A stretch of 64,000 nt of DNA from JAWHQP01 sp032586195 (GTDB lineage: Bacteria; Pseudomonadota; Gammaproteobacteria; Enterobacterales; Pasteurellaceae). Location: NCBI GenBank assembly GCA_032586195.1, contig JAWHQP010000005.1, positions 124,001-188,000 of the forward strand, given 5' to 3'. The stretch's first letter is position 1. The number at the start of each line of letters is the position of its first letter. Below the pieces are notes generated by a model. That model was given only the letters and a program-made list of their open reading frames with translations, was not told the DNA's origin and ran no database searches. The position numbers and the translations under genes were made by a program. Of the stretch, positions 34,518 to 43,353 are shown piece by piece.

Positions 34518-36331
34518 TTATTTTTCTTTGCTACCATTGAAAATCTTAGACCAGTAAGTTTGATCAAAAGTTGCTGATTTCATATATGACATAATGTTTG
34601 GATATTCACGTTCTACTTTCTTAAGAGTAGCACGTAAATTCAATAATAATGAGATAGTTTTAGAAAATGAATATTCACAATAATAACCAATATCACTATC
34701 CGGATTATATAAATAATATTTTTTATATGGATAAATGATAGGAAAATTGCCATTAGTCATAGATAACAACGGAATTTTACCATTCTTTAATGTATCTCTT
34801 TTCCACGGTAAAAACAGCTTCAAAACACTTATTGTTAATCTGACTAACCTTTTATTTGCAAATCCTCTTTGGTAAATACTCTGTTCTTTTTCAAAGTAAA
34901 CATCGATATCATTAGTAATTCCTTGCATACTTGGCGTATATTCTCTACCCAAATTCACAGGATAAGTCCCATTACCAGTTATTACAAACTCAGGAGATAA
35001 AATCCTTCTATAGTCTAAAACATCTTGTAATGCTTTTATTCTTAATTCTGCTCTTGAGTAATCCCACATCAAAATATCTCTTAAGACAACTAGGAAAGTA
35101 CGGTTAAAAGATATCTTCATCTGTTTTTCTGGTATGTTCAAAAAAGCAAACGAAAAAACTTCATTTCTCATACTCAAATAATCCGGCATATACATATGAC
35201 GTTTAATATCAAAATCTTCATGCCATACAAAAATTGTTGGAAATATTGAAAGTTTTATACCATGTTTCTGTAAATATAATGACGAGCAAATATCATCCCA
35301 TTTATAGAAAAAGTTGGGTAATATAGGAGTATTTATAACTTCCGCCATATAGAACCACCAACCACTAAAATCCGGATTACCTTCGCTATAAAGTAAATCA
35401 TATTTGGAATTTTCTCTAAGTTCTTTATCAAGAAAATCACCTGAATTAATAGCTCTAAAGAAATCCTTAACTTTCCACGGCAAGCGTCCACCTTGTTCGT
35501 GAATTTTATCTTTTTTTGTATAATGGAACATCATTCCACCAAAAGCTCTGTGTGATCTAGAAATCTGAGCAATTGCTATGGCCCGATAAATTACCTCCGG
35601 AGAAAGTAAAATATCATCATCCATAAACAAAATATAATCCGTCTTACTTTCTTTTGCCTCCATCAACCCTCGCATAAATCCACCGGTTCCCCCTAGATTT
35701 GCTTGTGAAATTAACTTCAGATGGTCAGATGGATTAAACTCGTTTTCTTTTAATGTACTACCATTATCTATAACTAGAACTCTATAATCCAAATTAGATA
35801 TAGGTTTATAAGAATTTAAAGCATTTACATTTGTAATCACATATTTTTCTTTTTTAAATGTAGTAATACTAATATCTACTGATTTCTTTGTTACAATATC
35901 GTCATCAACTAACCATTCGGCATGATGAAGAGTGAATTCATCTCTTGTTGTTAGAGAAAACGAATAGCGTTTTATCCCTGTTTCTAAAGGGAATGGCCCT
36001 AAAATAAGTTCTTTTCCTGACTTAATGTCTGATATTTCAAATTCATGAGTATCGCTCCATTGTGTTAATTTAGATATAACTAATTTATCTACTTTACCGG
36101 ATACATTTATTCTTAAATAAACTTGAATCGCATTTGTGTGTAAACGAAAGTGTTCAGCAGGAAAGGCATTAAACACGCCTAAAAAATTTATTTCCGATTC
36201 ACTGTCATAACTTCTTAAAGTCAATTCATTTTTTCATTGACAAGAGAATAATAATCTGTCCCATAAATCTGATAAAACATATGTTTTGGCAGACTGGGAA
36301 AATTAAAAATAACATTTTGAACAACAAACAT
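34518..36331 (-). CDS. GlfT2-like galactofuranosyltransferase with an N-terminal frameshift
   Basis: Predicted bifunctional Galf polymerase. The open part (36224-34518, TTG start) is 568 residues: a beta-rich N-terminal domain (FNAFPAEHFR), then the GT-A domain with NLGGTGGFMRG, the catalytic FMDDDILL, DFSGWWFYM, FYKWDDI and WHEDF. This matches mycobacterial GlfT2 motif by motif (FNAFPASYW, NLGGSGGY, FMDDDI, DYNGWW, FIKWDD). Upstream, in another frame, an ATG at 36331 behind GAGGA begins MFVVQNVIFNFPSLPKHMFY and runs into a stop just after a run of six A (T-run 36229-36234). One extra A would fuse it in frame, giving about 604 residues. As read, the first 35 residues are disconnected. Confidence 0.8.
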
Positions 36332-36355
36332 AATATCCTCATATTGAGTTAAAAT

Positions 36356-37093
36356 TTATATCATTTTTGATTGATATAGCGGAAGAATATATTCTGCTTC
36401 TCCACTTGCTTTTACTTCACCTTTATCAATCCAAATAGCAAACTGACAAAGTTCTTTTACTTGTTCGATAGAATGAGAAACAAATAATAAAGTTGTTCCT
36501 CCCTCAAGCATTTTTTTCATTCTTTCTTTACATTTTTCCTGGAATGCAGCATCCCCTACAGCTAATACTTCATCAACAATTAAAATATCTGGTTTAACAA
36601 TAGTTGCTACTGCAAAACCAAGTCTTGCAGACATTCCCGAAGAGAAGTTCTTAATTGGCACATCAACAAAATCTTGCAATTCGGCAAATTCGATAATGTC
36701 ATTAAAATGTTTCTCCATAAACTCTTTTTTATGCCCTAATAACGCGCCATTAAGATAAATATTTTCTCTGGCTGTTAATTCACCATCAAATCCTGCACCT
36801 AGTTCAATCAAAGGCGCTATTCTGCCATGCACCTTAACACTTCCCTTATAAGGCTTAAAAATACCGCAAATAAGTTTAAGTAAGGTTGACTTACCTGAGC
36901 CGTTAGTTCCTATTACCCCCCAAGACTCACCACGTTTCACCTCAAGGTCTACATTCTTTAATGCCAGAAATTCCTGAAACATTAGTTCACCTTTCAGCAT
37001 TTTTATCACGTACTCTTTTAACCCATTATAGCTTTCTGTTGCTTTATTAAAGCGAACAGTCGCATTGGTTATTTTAATTACTATTTCATTCAT
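36356..37093 (-). CDS. wzt: O-polysaccharide ABC exporter ATPase Wzt (short form)
   Basis: ATP-binding subunit of the polysaccharide exporter. It is 245 residues with Walker A at 62-69 (GTNGSGKST), the signature NFSSGMSARLGFAVA and Walker B DILIVDEVLAVGD. It lacks the C-terminal carbohydrate-binding domain seen in Wzt proteins that recognise a capped chain end, as in the Klebsiella galactan I system. Export is therefore likely coupled to chain elongation, not to capping. It lies 2 bp after wzm. Confidence 0.92.
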   Translation of the reverse strand: MNEIVIKITNATVRFNKATESYNGLKEYVIKMLKGELMFQEFLALKNVDLEVKRGESWGVIGTNGSGKSTLLKLICGIFKPYKGSVKVHGRIAPLIELGAGFDGELTARENIYLNGALLGHKKEFMEKHFNDIIEFAELQDFVDVPIKNFSSGMSARLGFAVATIVKPDILIVDEVLAVGDAAFQEKCKERMKKMLEGGTTLLFVSHSIEQVKELCQFAIWIDKGEVKASGEAEYILPLYQSKMI

Positions 37094-37095
37094 AT

Positions 37096-37887
37096 CTATA
37101 TATATAAAATAAATTCATCTTGTTTTCTATTAAAATACCAGGCACCTAAACATAACACTAGAATTGCAATAGTAATCCCCATATAAATTGAAGTAACATT
37201 AGGAAATTTTGCATAAAGAACAATATCTCTAAATTGCTCAATATACCAATACATTGGATTAGCGGTTTTATAAAGCGTTTGATAACTTTCCGGAATAATA
37301 TTTACAGGATAAAATAATGGAGTTAAATACATCCACATTGAAATAAACACACCCCATAAATACTGAATATCTCTAAAAAATACCGAAGCCGCAGACAGCC
37401 ACAAGCTTAACCCTAAACTAAAAATAAACACCTGAAGAATAATAAATGGAGAAAATAATAGATTCCAAGTAAACTCAGCTTTAGTAAATATCATTACTAA
37501 AAGTAGTGCGCCTAATGAAAAAATTAGATTAACTAAGGAACTTCCTACCCTGGCCACAGTAAAAATATATTTCGGAACATAAGTTTTCTTTATTAGTGCG
37601 GCATTTCCAATAATGGAACCTACGGACATATTTGTTGCTTCCGTCATAAAATTAAAAATAACTTGTCCGGTAATGAGATACAAAGGAAGATTAGGAATAT
37701 CAAATCTGAATAAATTTGAGAATACTATTACGAGAACGACCATTAACATTAATGGATTTAAAATACTCCAAAAATATCCTAAGTAACTTCTGCGATATTT
37801 TAATTTTATATCTCTTATTATAAGTTGTTTGAGAAGTTCATCAAAAGCATAAAAACGCTTTAGTTTACCAATAAAATCAATAATCAT
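37096..37887 (-). CDS. wzm: O-polysaccharide ABC exporter permease Wzm
   Basis: Membrane subunit of an ABC-2 family exporter that moves lipid-linked polysaccharide across the inner membrane. It is 263 residues with six TM segments and the typical N-terminal DIKLKYRRSYLGYFWSILNPL and later MWMYLTPLFYPVNIIPE. It is the first gene of the minus-strand glycan operon. The gene is AT-rich relative to flanking housekeeping genes, which suggests the locus was acquired or exchanged. Confidence 0.92.
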   Translation of the reverse strand: MIIDFIGKLKRFYAFDELLKQLIIRDIKLKYRRSYLGYFWSILNPLMLMVVLVIVFSNLFRFDIPNLPLYLITGQVIFNFMTEATNMSVGSIIGNAALIKKTYVPKYIFTVARVGSSLVNLIFSLGALLLVMIFTKAEFTWNLLFSPFIILQVFIFSLGLSLWLSAASVFFRDIQYLWGVFISMWMYLTPLFYPVNIIPESYQTLYKTANPMYWYIEQFRDIVLYAKFPNVTSIYMGITIAILVLCLGAWYFNRKQDEFILYI

Positions 37888-38293
37888 TTCTGTCTCAATT
37901 GCCTTTGTCTGCCGTTATTAGATGGAAAAATTAATCGGGTGATTATAACTTGAATCAGATGGAGGAGCAAGAATCTCCGACTGGCTATTATAGTCCTATC
38001 CAGCCTTTGTTAAACTAGTATTAGAAAGTTTATATAATACTGAAAAGTATCTAATCGATAAATTCAACAACTTTGTTCTTATACAAACAATCGAAAATAT
38101 CTATTAATTAAGACATGACCAATATGTTACTAGTATCATATTTCAAAAATATAAATTGCCGAGAACCAGATAGTTACAATCCTTTCATCCTTTTAACTAA
38201 CGTTTTCCCATAATACACAAAAACCTTTCCGAAGGTTACACAAAAGAGTATAATCCTTGCGTTTTAATCAAAATCTACACTTACAGAGGACTC
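37888..38293. other. AT-rich spacer between wzm and infA
   Basis: A 406-bp gene-free stretch that must carry the divergent promoters for the glycan operon and for infA. I see no JUMPstart/ops element (GGCGGTAG core), no RNA gene, no uptake signal and no recognisable transposase relic. Confidence 0.5.
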
Positions 38294-38512
38294 ATGGCTA
38301 AAGAAGATTGCATTGAGATGCAAGGTACCGTTTTGGAAACCTTACCAAATACGATGTTTCGCGTTGAATTGGAAAACGGTCACGTAGTGACCGCTCATAT
38401 TTCAGGCAAAATGCGCAAAAACTACATCCGCATTTTAACGGGCGACAAGGTGACTATTGAAATGACACCTTACGATTTGAACAAAGGTCGCATCATTTTC
38501 CGTAGCCGCTAG
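38294..38512 (+). CDS. infA: Translation initiation factor IF-1
   Basis: OB-fold factor that binds the ribosomal A site during initiation. It is 72 residues, the invariant bacterial length, and reads MAKEDCIEMQGTVLETLPNTMF with GKMRKNYIRILTGDKV in the middle. The ATG follows AGAGGA. It is a single-gene unit ended by a hairpin terminator. Confidence 0.98.
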   Translation: MAKEDCIEMQGTVLETLPNTMFRVELENGHVVTAHISGKMRKNYIRILTGDKVTIEMTPYDLNKGRIIFRSR

Positions 38513-38543
38513 TTTCCATTCAAATTACACGGATAACATCCGA

Positions 38544-38581
38544 CAAAAAGCACTAATGAGAAAATTGGTGCTTTTTGCCTT
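38544..38581 (+). terminator. Terminator after infA
   Basis: AAAAAGCAC (38545-38553) and GTGCTTTTT (38568-38576) form a 9-bp stem with a following T-rich end. The A-rich left arm means it can also act on the opposite strand. Confidence 0.75.
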
Positions 38582-38659
38582 TTACGTTGCGGTTAAAAAA
38601 AAACCAAAATACGACACCGCACTTTTACCGATTAACCTGAAACTGCGATGTAGATGAAA

Positions 38660-40210
38660 TTACCGCTGCTTATTTGCCAGCGTTTTCTCTACCTGACGAC
38701 GAATTAATGCCCCTAATATATGTAAAACGCCAAGCAATAATGCCAGCAAATACAACGGGTTATTACCCAACGCCGCATAAGGCGTTTTGCCTTCGGTCGG
38801 GATAATTTGTCGGGTTAATGTGGTTTGCTCGAACTGCGGTGCCTGAGCGAGGATTTTTCCCTTTTCGTCCACAAATACGGTAATGCCCGTATTTGTGGCT
38901 CGGATCAGCGGTTTACCCAGCTCCAGCGCCCGCATTCTCGCCATTTGCAGGTGCTGCCAAGGGCCGATACTGTTACCGAACCAGGCGTCATTGGATACTG
39001 TCAGCAGAAAATCGGTGTTCGGTTGCAAATTTTTCTGTAACTGCGAACCCAGAATAATTTCATAACAAATAGCGGGGGTAAAAACCCGTTCCTTGCCGAT
39101 AAGCGGCGGCTGTATTTCCGCCCCGCTCTGAAATGCTGACATCGGCAGGTTAAACACCGAACCGAGCGGCCGCAGCAGATTCTCCAGCGGTACATATTCG
39201 CCGAAAGGTACAAGATGATGCTTGTTATAACGTTCCGCCCGAGCCGACACAAACTGTTCCTCCTTGTTCCCCATTCGCACGATGGAGTTGAATAATTTGT
39301 CCGTTTTGTCATCATGATAAACGGAACCAATCAGCAATTCCGTTCCTTGAGCTTTCGCCTCGTTGTGTAAATACTGATAAAACGGCTGTAACTCATTTTC
39401 CAAGGCCGGCAAGGCGGATTCGGGCAATACGATAAGATCGCTTTTACCCACATGTGCGGCGATTAATTTCTGATAGATATCAAGGGTTTGCATAAGATAA
39501 GCGGGATCCCATTTGAGATTTTGTTCAATATTACCCTGCGCCAGCGTGACGGTTAAGGCTCGCGCCGGCACGGGTTTTACAAAATTCATCTGTGCCGACC
39601 ACGCTGCCAAGCCGCCGACTACGGCAATCAGCAACATATTAGCCGCCGCAAGATTCCATTTTCGTGGTAACGTGGTCAACGAGCCGATTAAATTCAACAC
39701 CGAAGCGCTCACCCACATCACAAAGAATGTAAGCCCTTCCACACCGAACAGCGGTGCAATTCCCGCAAACGGGCTGTCAATCTGACTGTAGCCGAATTGC
39801 AGCCACGGGAACCCCGTCATGATCCAACCGCGCAAAAATTCCGTCAATGTCCATAACACAGGATATATCACCGCACTTTTCACCCGAAATCTGCGGATAA
39901 GATAGACAAACAACAAAGGGTAAAGGGATAAATAAGCAGCGAGCACCACCACCAGTAAATAGCTCACCGCCAAGGGAGCTTCGCCGAATTGATGAATACT
40001 TACATTCAGCCAGTTCACGCCGATAGCGAAAAAGCTCAATCCCCACAAAAATGCCGCCCAAAGTGCGGTGCTGTTTTGGCGAGTTTTACTCACCCACAGC
40101 AACCCCAGCAGCGATACATAGGCAAAGCCCCATAGGTCAAAAGGCGAAAACGCCAGTACGCCCGAGGCTCCCGTTAATAACGCAATAACATAAACAAGGT
40201 AGTTTTTCAT
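38660..40210 (-). CDS. lnt: Apolipoprotein N-acyltransferase
   Basis: Inner-membrane enzyme that adds the third acyl chain to lipoproteins, needed for Lol sorting to the outer membrane. From ATG 40210 it has 516 residues; a GTG at 40243 would add 11 residues that do not look conserved. The N-terminal third is hydrophobic (about six TM segments) and the rest is a nitrilase-like periplasmic domain with LPESALPALE, YNKHHLVPFGEYVP and the active-site Cys in PAICYEIILG. It lies downstream of corC on the same strand, as in E. coli (ybeX-lnt). Two uptake signals lie inside. Confidence 0.94.
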   Translation of the reverse strand: MKNYLVYVIALLTGASGVLAFSPFDLWGFAYVSLLGLLWVSKTRQNSTALWAAFLWGLSFFAIGVNWLNVSIHQFGEAPLAVSYLLVVVLAAYLSLYPLLFVYLIRRFRVKSAVIYPVLWTLTEFLRGWIMTGFPWLQFGYSQIDSPFAGIAPLFGVEGLTFFVMWVSASVLNLIGSLTTLPRKWNLAAANMLLIAVVGGLAAWSAQMNFVKPVPARALTVTLAQGNIEQNLKWDPAYLMQTLDIYQKLIAAHVGKSDLIVLPESALPALENELQPFYQYLHNEAKAQGTELLIGSVYHDDKTDKLFNSIVRMGNKEEQFVSARAERYNKHHLVPFGEYVPLENLLRPLGSVFNLPMSAFQSGAEIQPPLIGKERVFTPAICYEIILGSQLQKNLQPNTDFLLTVSNDAWFGNSIGPWQHLQMARMRALELGKPLIRATNTGITVFVDEKGKILAQAPQFEQTTLTRQIIPTEGKTPYAALGNNPLYLLALLLGVLHILGALIRRQVEKTLANKQR

Positions 40211-40278
40211 GTGTTTTATTTCTTTATCGCCATTAAAAAGCACGGATTAATCCGTGCCGTATAAAAATAGTGCTGGAA

Positions 40279-41181
40279 TTAATTATCCGCGTCTTCAGCC
40301 TTTTGAATATCCGCCAGCTGTTCGTCGTTCACCGTCACCCGCAGCTGAATAATACGGCGACTGTCCGCCGAAGTAACCTTAAACCGGATACCCTGAAGGG
40401 TAATCTCCTCGCCGCGTTTCGGTAAATAGCCGAAAGCCTGCATCACTATACCGCCAATAGTATCCACTTCCTCGTCCGTAAATTGGGTTTGAAAGTGTTC
40501 ATTGAAATCTTCAATATCCGTTAACGCCCGCACGGAATAGGTGTGGCGTGAAAGTTGACGGATATCGGCAACATCTTCTTCATCAAATTCATCTTCAATA
40601 TCCCCGACAATTTGCTCAAGGATATCTTCAATCGTCACCAAGCCCGACACCGCTCCGAACTCATCGACCACGATCGCCATATGAAAACGTTCCGAACGGA
40701 AATCTTTCAGCATCCGATCCACCCGTTTGCTCTCAGGCACGATCTCCGCCGGTCGCAACAGACCGGCTAAATCAAATTCACCCGCATCGGCACGCAAAAA
40801 CCTCAATAAATCCTTGGCATGTAAAATACCCGCGATATTATCCCGTTCATCGCTCACCACGGGGAAACGCGAATGGGCAGACTCGATTATCACATCAAGA
40901 CAGCTCGCTAAATCCTGCTCTTCCTGAATAAATACGATTTGCGAACGGGGAATCATAATGTCCCGCACGCGTAACTCGGCAATTTCCATTACGCCTTCAA
41001 TCATTTCGCGGGTATCTTGATCAATAAGCTCGTTCTGTTCGGAATCGCGAATGACTTCAACCAGTTCATCACGATTTTTGAGTTCGCCCTGAAAAAAGCG
41101 CCCGAAGAGGGTTTGAAAAAAACTTTTCTTTTGCAGCGGATCCGCTGATTGGGTTACGTTACTCGAGTGTTCGTCGTTCAT
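40279..41181 (-). CDS. corC: CBS-domain protein CorC (YbeX)
   Basis: Cytosolic protein associated with magnesium and cobalt efflux and, in E. coli, with ribosome maturation. It is 300 residues: two CBS domains (LRVRDIMIPRSQIVFI, SRFPVVSDERDNIAGILHAKDLL, and FHMAIVVDEFGAVSGLVTIEDILEQIVGDIEDEFDEE), then the CorC/HlyC C-terminal domain (TIGGIVMQAFGYLPKRGEEI). It lacks the DUF21 membrane domain of related transporters, as expected for CorC. It is followed 68 bp later by lnt. Confidence 0.93.
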   Translation of the reverse strand: MNDEHSSNVTQSADPLQKKSFFQTLFGRFFQGELKNRDELVEVIRDSEQNELIDQDTREMIEGVMEIAELRVRDIMIPRSQIVFIQEEQDLASCLDVIIESAHSRFPVVSDERDNIAGILHAKDLLRFLRADAGEFDLAGLLRPAEIVPESKRVDRMLKDFRSERFHMAIVVDEFGAVSGLVTIEDILEQIVGDIEDEFDEEDVADIRQLSRHTYSVRALTDIEDFNEHFQTQFTDEEVDTIGGIVMQAFGYLPKRGEEITLQGIRFKVTSADSRRIIQLRVTVNDEQLADIQKAEDADN

Positions 41182-41303
41182 AAAAAGTTATCGGGTTACC
41201 GTCGGATTGACGCAGAAAAAATACCACATTTTCGCCATGGTTGCCAGCGTTAGGGTGAATCCGCTTAAAAATTAGGCATAAGCATAAGAAAATCAGAAAA
41301 AAC

Positions 41304-41332
41304 TTGACTAACCGGCATTAACTTTTTATATT
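41304..41332 (+). promoter_or_regulatory. Promoter of tRNA-Ser(GGA)
   Basis: TTGACT (41304-41309) and TATATT (41327-41332) with exactly 17 bp between, 36 bp upstream of the mature tRNA 5' end. Confidence 0.7.
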
Positions 41333-41368
41333 GTCGCCGCTGTCGCGACAATGGCAGTTTGTCCCTAC

Positions 41369-41458
41369 GGTGAGATGTCCGAGTGGTTGAAGGAGCACGC
41401 CTGGAAAGCGTGTATGTGCGAAAGTGCATCAGGGGTTCGAATCCCCTTCTCACCGCCA
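41369..41458 (+). tRNA. tRNA-Ser (anticodon GGA)
   Basis: A 90-nt type II tRNA with acceptor arms GGTGAGA/TCTCACC, discriminator G and encoded CCA (41456-41458). The anticodon loop CTGGAAA gives GGA, reading UCC and UCU. A long variable arm and GGTTCGAATCC T-arm are present. Its own promoter lies just upstream. Confidence 0.96.
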
Positions 41459-41518
41459 TTCAATATAAATAAATTCAGCAAATTCTCTGTTTGTTTTTTC
41501 CATTTACAGATTCGATTC

Positions 41519-42361
41519 TTACTCCGCCAATGCATAAGGCAACGGCTGAACGACCAACTCGCTTTGGTCTGCCGGCAGACGGAATTTTTGATCTTTATCT
41601 AATTGATTACCGAGCACCGCTAACAGCCATAAAACACCGTCGGAACACACCGCACTTAGGATTGTGCCCGTGCCGCGCCAGTGGGTTCCCAGCTGCATTT
41701 CGATTTCGCTGCCGATGGCCGGCAGGCTGCGGCCGGTGCCTTTGAGAATATACATGGCCCGTTTGTTTGCACCGCGATATTTAGCCCGTGCCACAGTCTC
41801 CTGCCCGATATAGCAGCCCTTCTGAAAAGAAATCGCCTGCTCAATGCATTGCAAATTCAAGGCTTGCGGGATAAATTCATTCTGCGTTTCGGGAGCAAGG
41901 GTCGGAATCCCGTTTTGAATATCCAGACATTCCCAATCCTGTACCGAACCCGTGCAGTTCACGTTCAACGGCGTGGCATTAAGGAAAATATAACGGGGTT
42001 CGTTGCCCGTTAACTTCAGACAAAAACTCGCCGAAACAGCACCGCACTTTTCCCCCGCCAAACCGACAATATGATAATCCGATTCGGCCAAGGTCACTTT
42101 GGAAAACACCGCATATTTTTTCAAATCATTCAAGGCGGAAGGCAATAACGATTTCTTAATGAGAATCAGAAATTGCTGCCGCCCGGCGCGAATCAGACGA
42201 AACAAAGAGTTCATTTTGCCCTTGGCATCACAGTGAGCGGCGAGGGTGGACTCCCCTTCGTTCAGTTTGGTTACATCGCAGGTAAGCTGGCCTTGCAGAA
42301 ATTTTTCCGCATCCTCGCCCTGCACCTCGATGACCTGATATTGTTCAAGATGAATAAACAT
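41519..42361 (-). CDS. ygfZ: tRNA-modifying, folate-binding protein YgfZ
   Basis: Folate-dependent protein that helps maintain iron-sulphur enzymes such as the tRNA methylthiotransferase MiaB. It is 280 residues with the family signature KGCYIGQETVARAKYRG near residue 180 and the N-terminal VQGEDAEKFLQGQLTCDV. Two uptake signals lie inside. It reads toward the tRNA-Ser gene on the opposite strand. Confidence 0.92.
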   Translation of the reverse strand: MFIHLEQYQVIEVQGEDAEKFLQGQLTCDVTKLNEGESTLAAHCDAKGKMNSLFRLIRAGRQQFLILIKKSLLPSALNDLKKYAVFSKVTLAESDYHIVGLAGEKCGAVSASFCLKLTGNEPRYIFLNATPLNVNCTGSVQDWECLDIQNGIPTLAPETQNEFIPQALNLQCIEQAISFQKGCYIGQETVARAKYRGANKRAMYILKGTGRSLPAIGSEIEMQLGTHWRGTGTILSAVCSDGVLWLLAVLGNQLDKDQKFRLPADQSELVVQPLPYALAE

Positions 42362-42376
42362 AGCTAAACTACTTTC

Positions 42377-43240
42377 CTATTCTACATTCTGAATCTGTTC
42401 ACGCATTTGTTCGATTAATACCTTCAATTCCACCGCGGAAGCCGTAACATCCGCGTTGATCGATTTTGAAGCCAGCGTGTTGGATTCACGGTTTAATTCC
42501 TGCATCATAAAATCCAGTTTACGCCCGACCGTGCCGCCTTTTTTCAAGATAGAAGCGGTTTCTTTCACATGCATTTGCAAACGATCCAGCTCTTCCGCCA
42601 CATCAACCCGCTGGGCCAATAACACCATTTCCTGTTCCAGACGGGCGGGATCCGCCTGCAACTGAATTTCCTCGAAACGCTGCATAATGCGATCGCGCTG
42701 CCATTGTAAAATCTCCGGTATTTGACACCGCACTTTATCCGCTTCAACGGCAATCGCGTCCAAACGCTGCTGAATCACCGCGTGCAGTTTTTCGCCTTCG
42801 CGGGCACGCATGGCGATAAATTCCTGCAGCAGCACGTCAAACCCCGCTAACAAATCCTGACTGATCGCGTCTAAATCCTGTTCCGGCGTTTCCACCACGC
42901 CGGGATAACGCAACACATCGGTCAGATTAATTTCGCCTTCGCCCGCTTGGGTTTTAAGCCATTTTAAAGATTGAATCACCTGCTCGGCCAAAGCGGTATT
43001 GAGGTTTAACGCGGTGACGGTCTGTTTTTTATTATCGATACGCAGGCTGCATTCAATTTTGCCACGGGTTAAATTCTGACGGAGTTTCTCCCGTAACGTA
43101 TTTTCCAAACCGCGGAATTGCTCCGGCAGACGGAAGAAATTTTCCAGATAACGTTGATTTACCGAGCGGATTTCCCACACGGCATCGCCCCAGTCTTTTT
43201 TAATTTCGTGACGGGCGAAAGCGGTCATACTATATATCAT
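42377..43240 (-). CDS. yicC: YicC/YloC family endoribonuclease
   Basis: Conserved RNA-related protein; E. coli YicC takes part in small-RNA turnover and B. subtilis YloC is an endoribonuclease. From ATG 43240 it has 287 residues, equal to E. coli YicC, and begins MIYSMTAFARHEIK; an upstream in-frame ATG at 43294 would add 18 non-conserved residues. Conserved segments are WEIRSVNQRYLENFFRLPEQFR and the C-terminal GRKLDFMMQELNRESNTLASK. It is divergent from rph, the same layout as E. coli. Confidence 0.93.
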   Translation of the reverse strand: MIYSMTAFARHEIKKDWGDAVWEIRSVNQRYLENFFRLPEQFRGLENTLREKLRQNLTRGKIECSLRIDNKKQTVTALNLNTALAEQVIQSLKWLKTQAGEGEINLTDVLRYPGVVETPEQDLDAISQDLLAGFDVLLQEFIAMRAREGEKLHAVIQQRLDAIAVEADKVRCQIPEILQWQRDRIMQRFEEIQLQADPARLEQEMVLLAQRVDVAEELDRLQMHVKETASILKKGGTVGRKLDFMMQELNRESNTLASKSINADVTASAVELKVLIEQMREQIQNVE

Positions 43241-43353
43241 GATCTTGTCCTTGAATAAAAACGGATGGATAAAATTCGCCGTCATTGTACCCATAAATGC
43301 CGCCTCGTGCTAGAATAACCGCCGATTAAATTAAACGAGGAACAACATCTATT

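Noticed and set aside
37888..38293. JUMPstart/ops element or transposase relic before the glycan operon
   Set aside because: I searched both strands by eye for the GGCGGTAG core and for transposase-like frames and saw none.
43241..43294. Longer YicC start at 43294
   Set aside because: The 18 extra residues are not conserved and the ATG at 43240 gives exactly the E. coli length of 287 residues.
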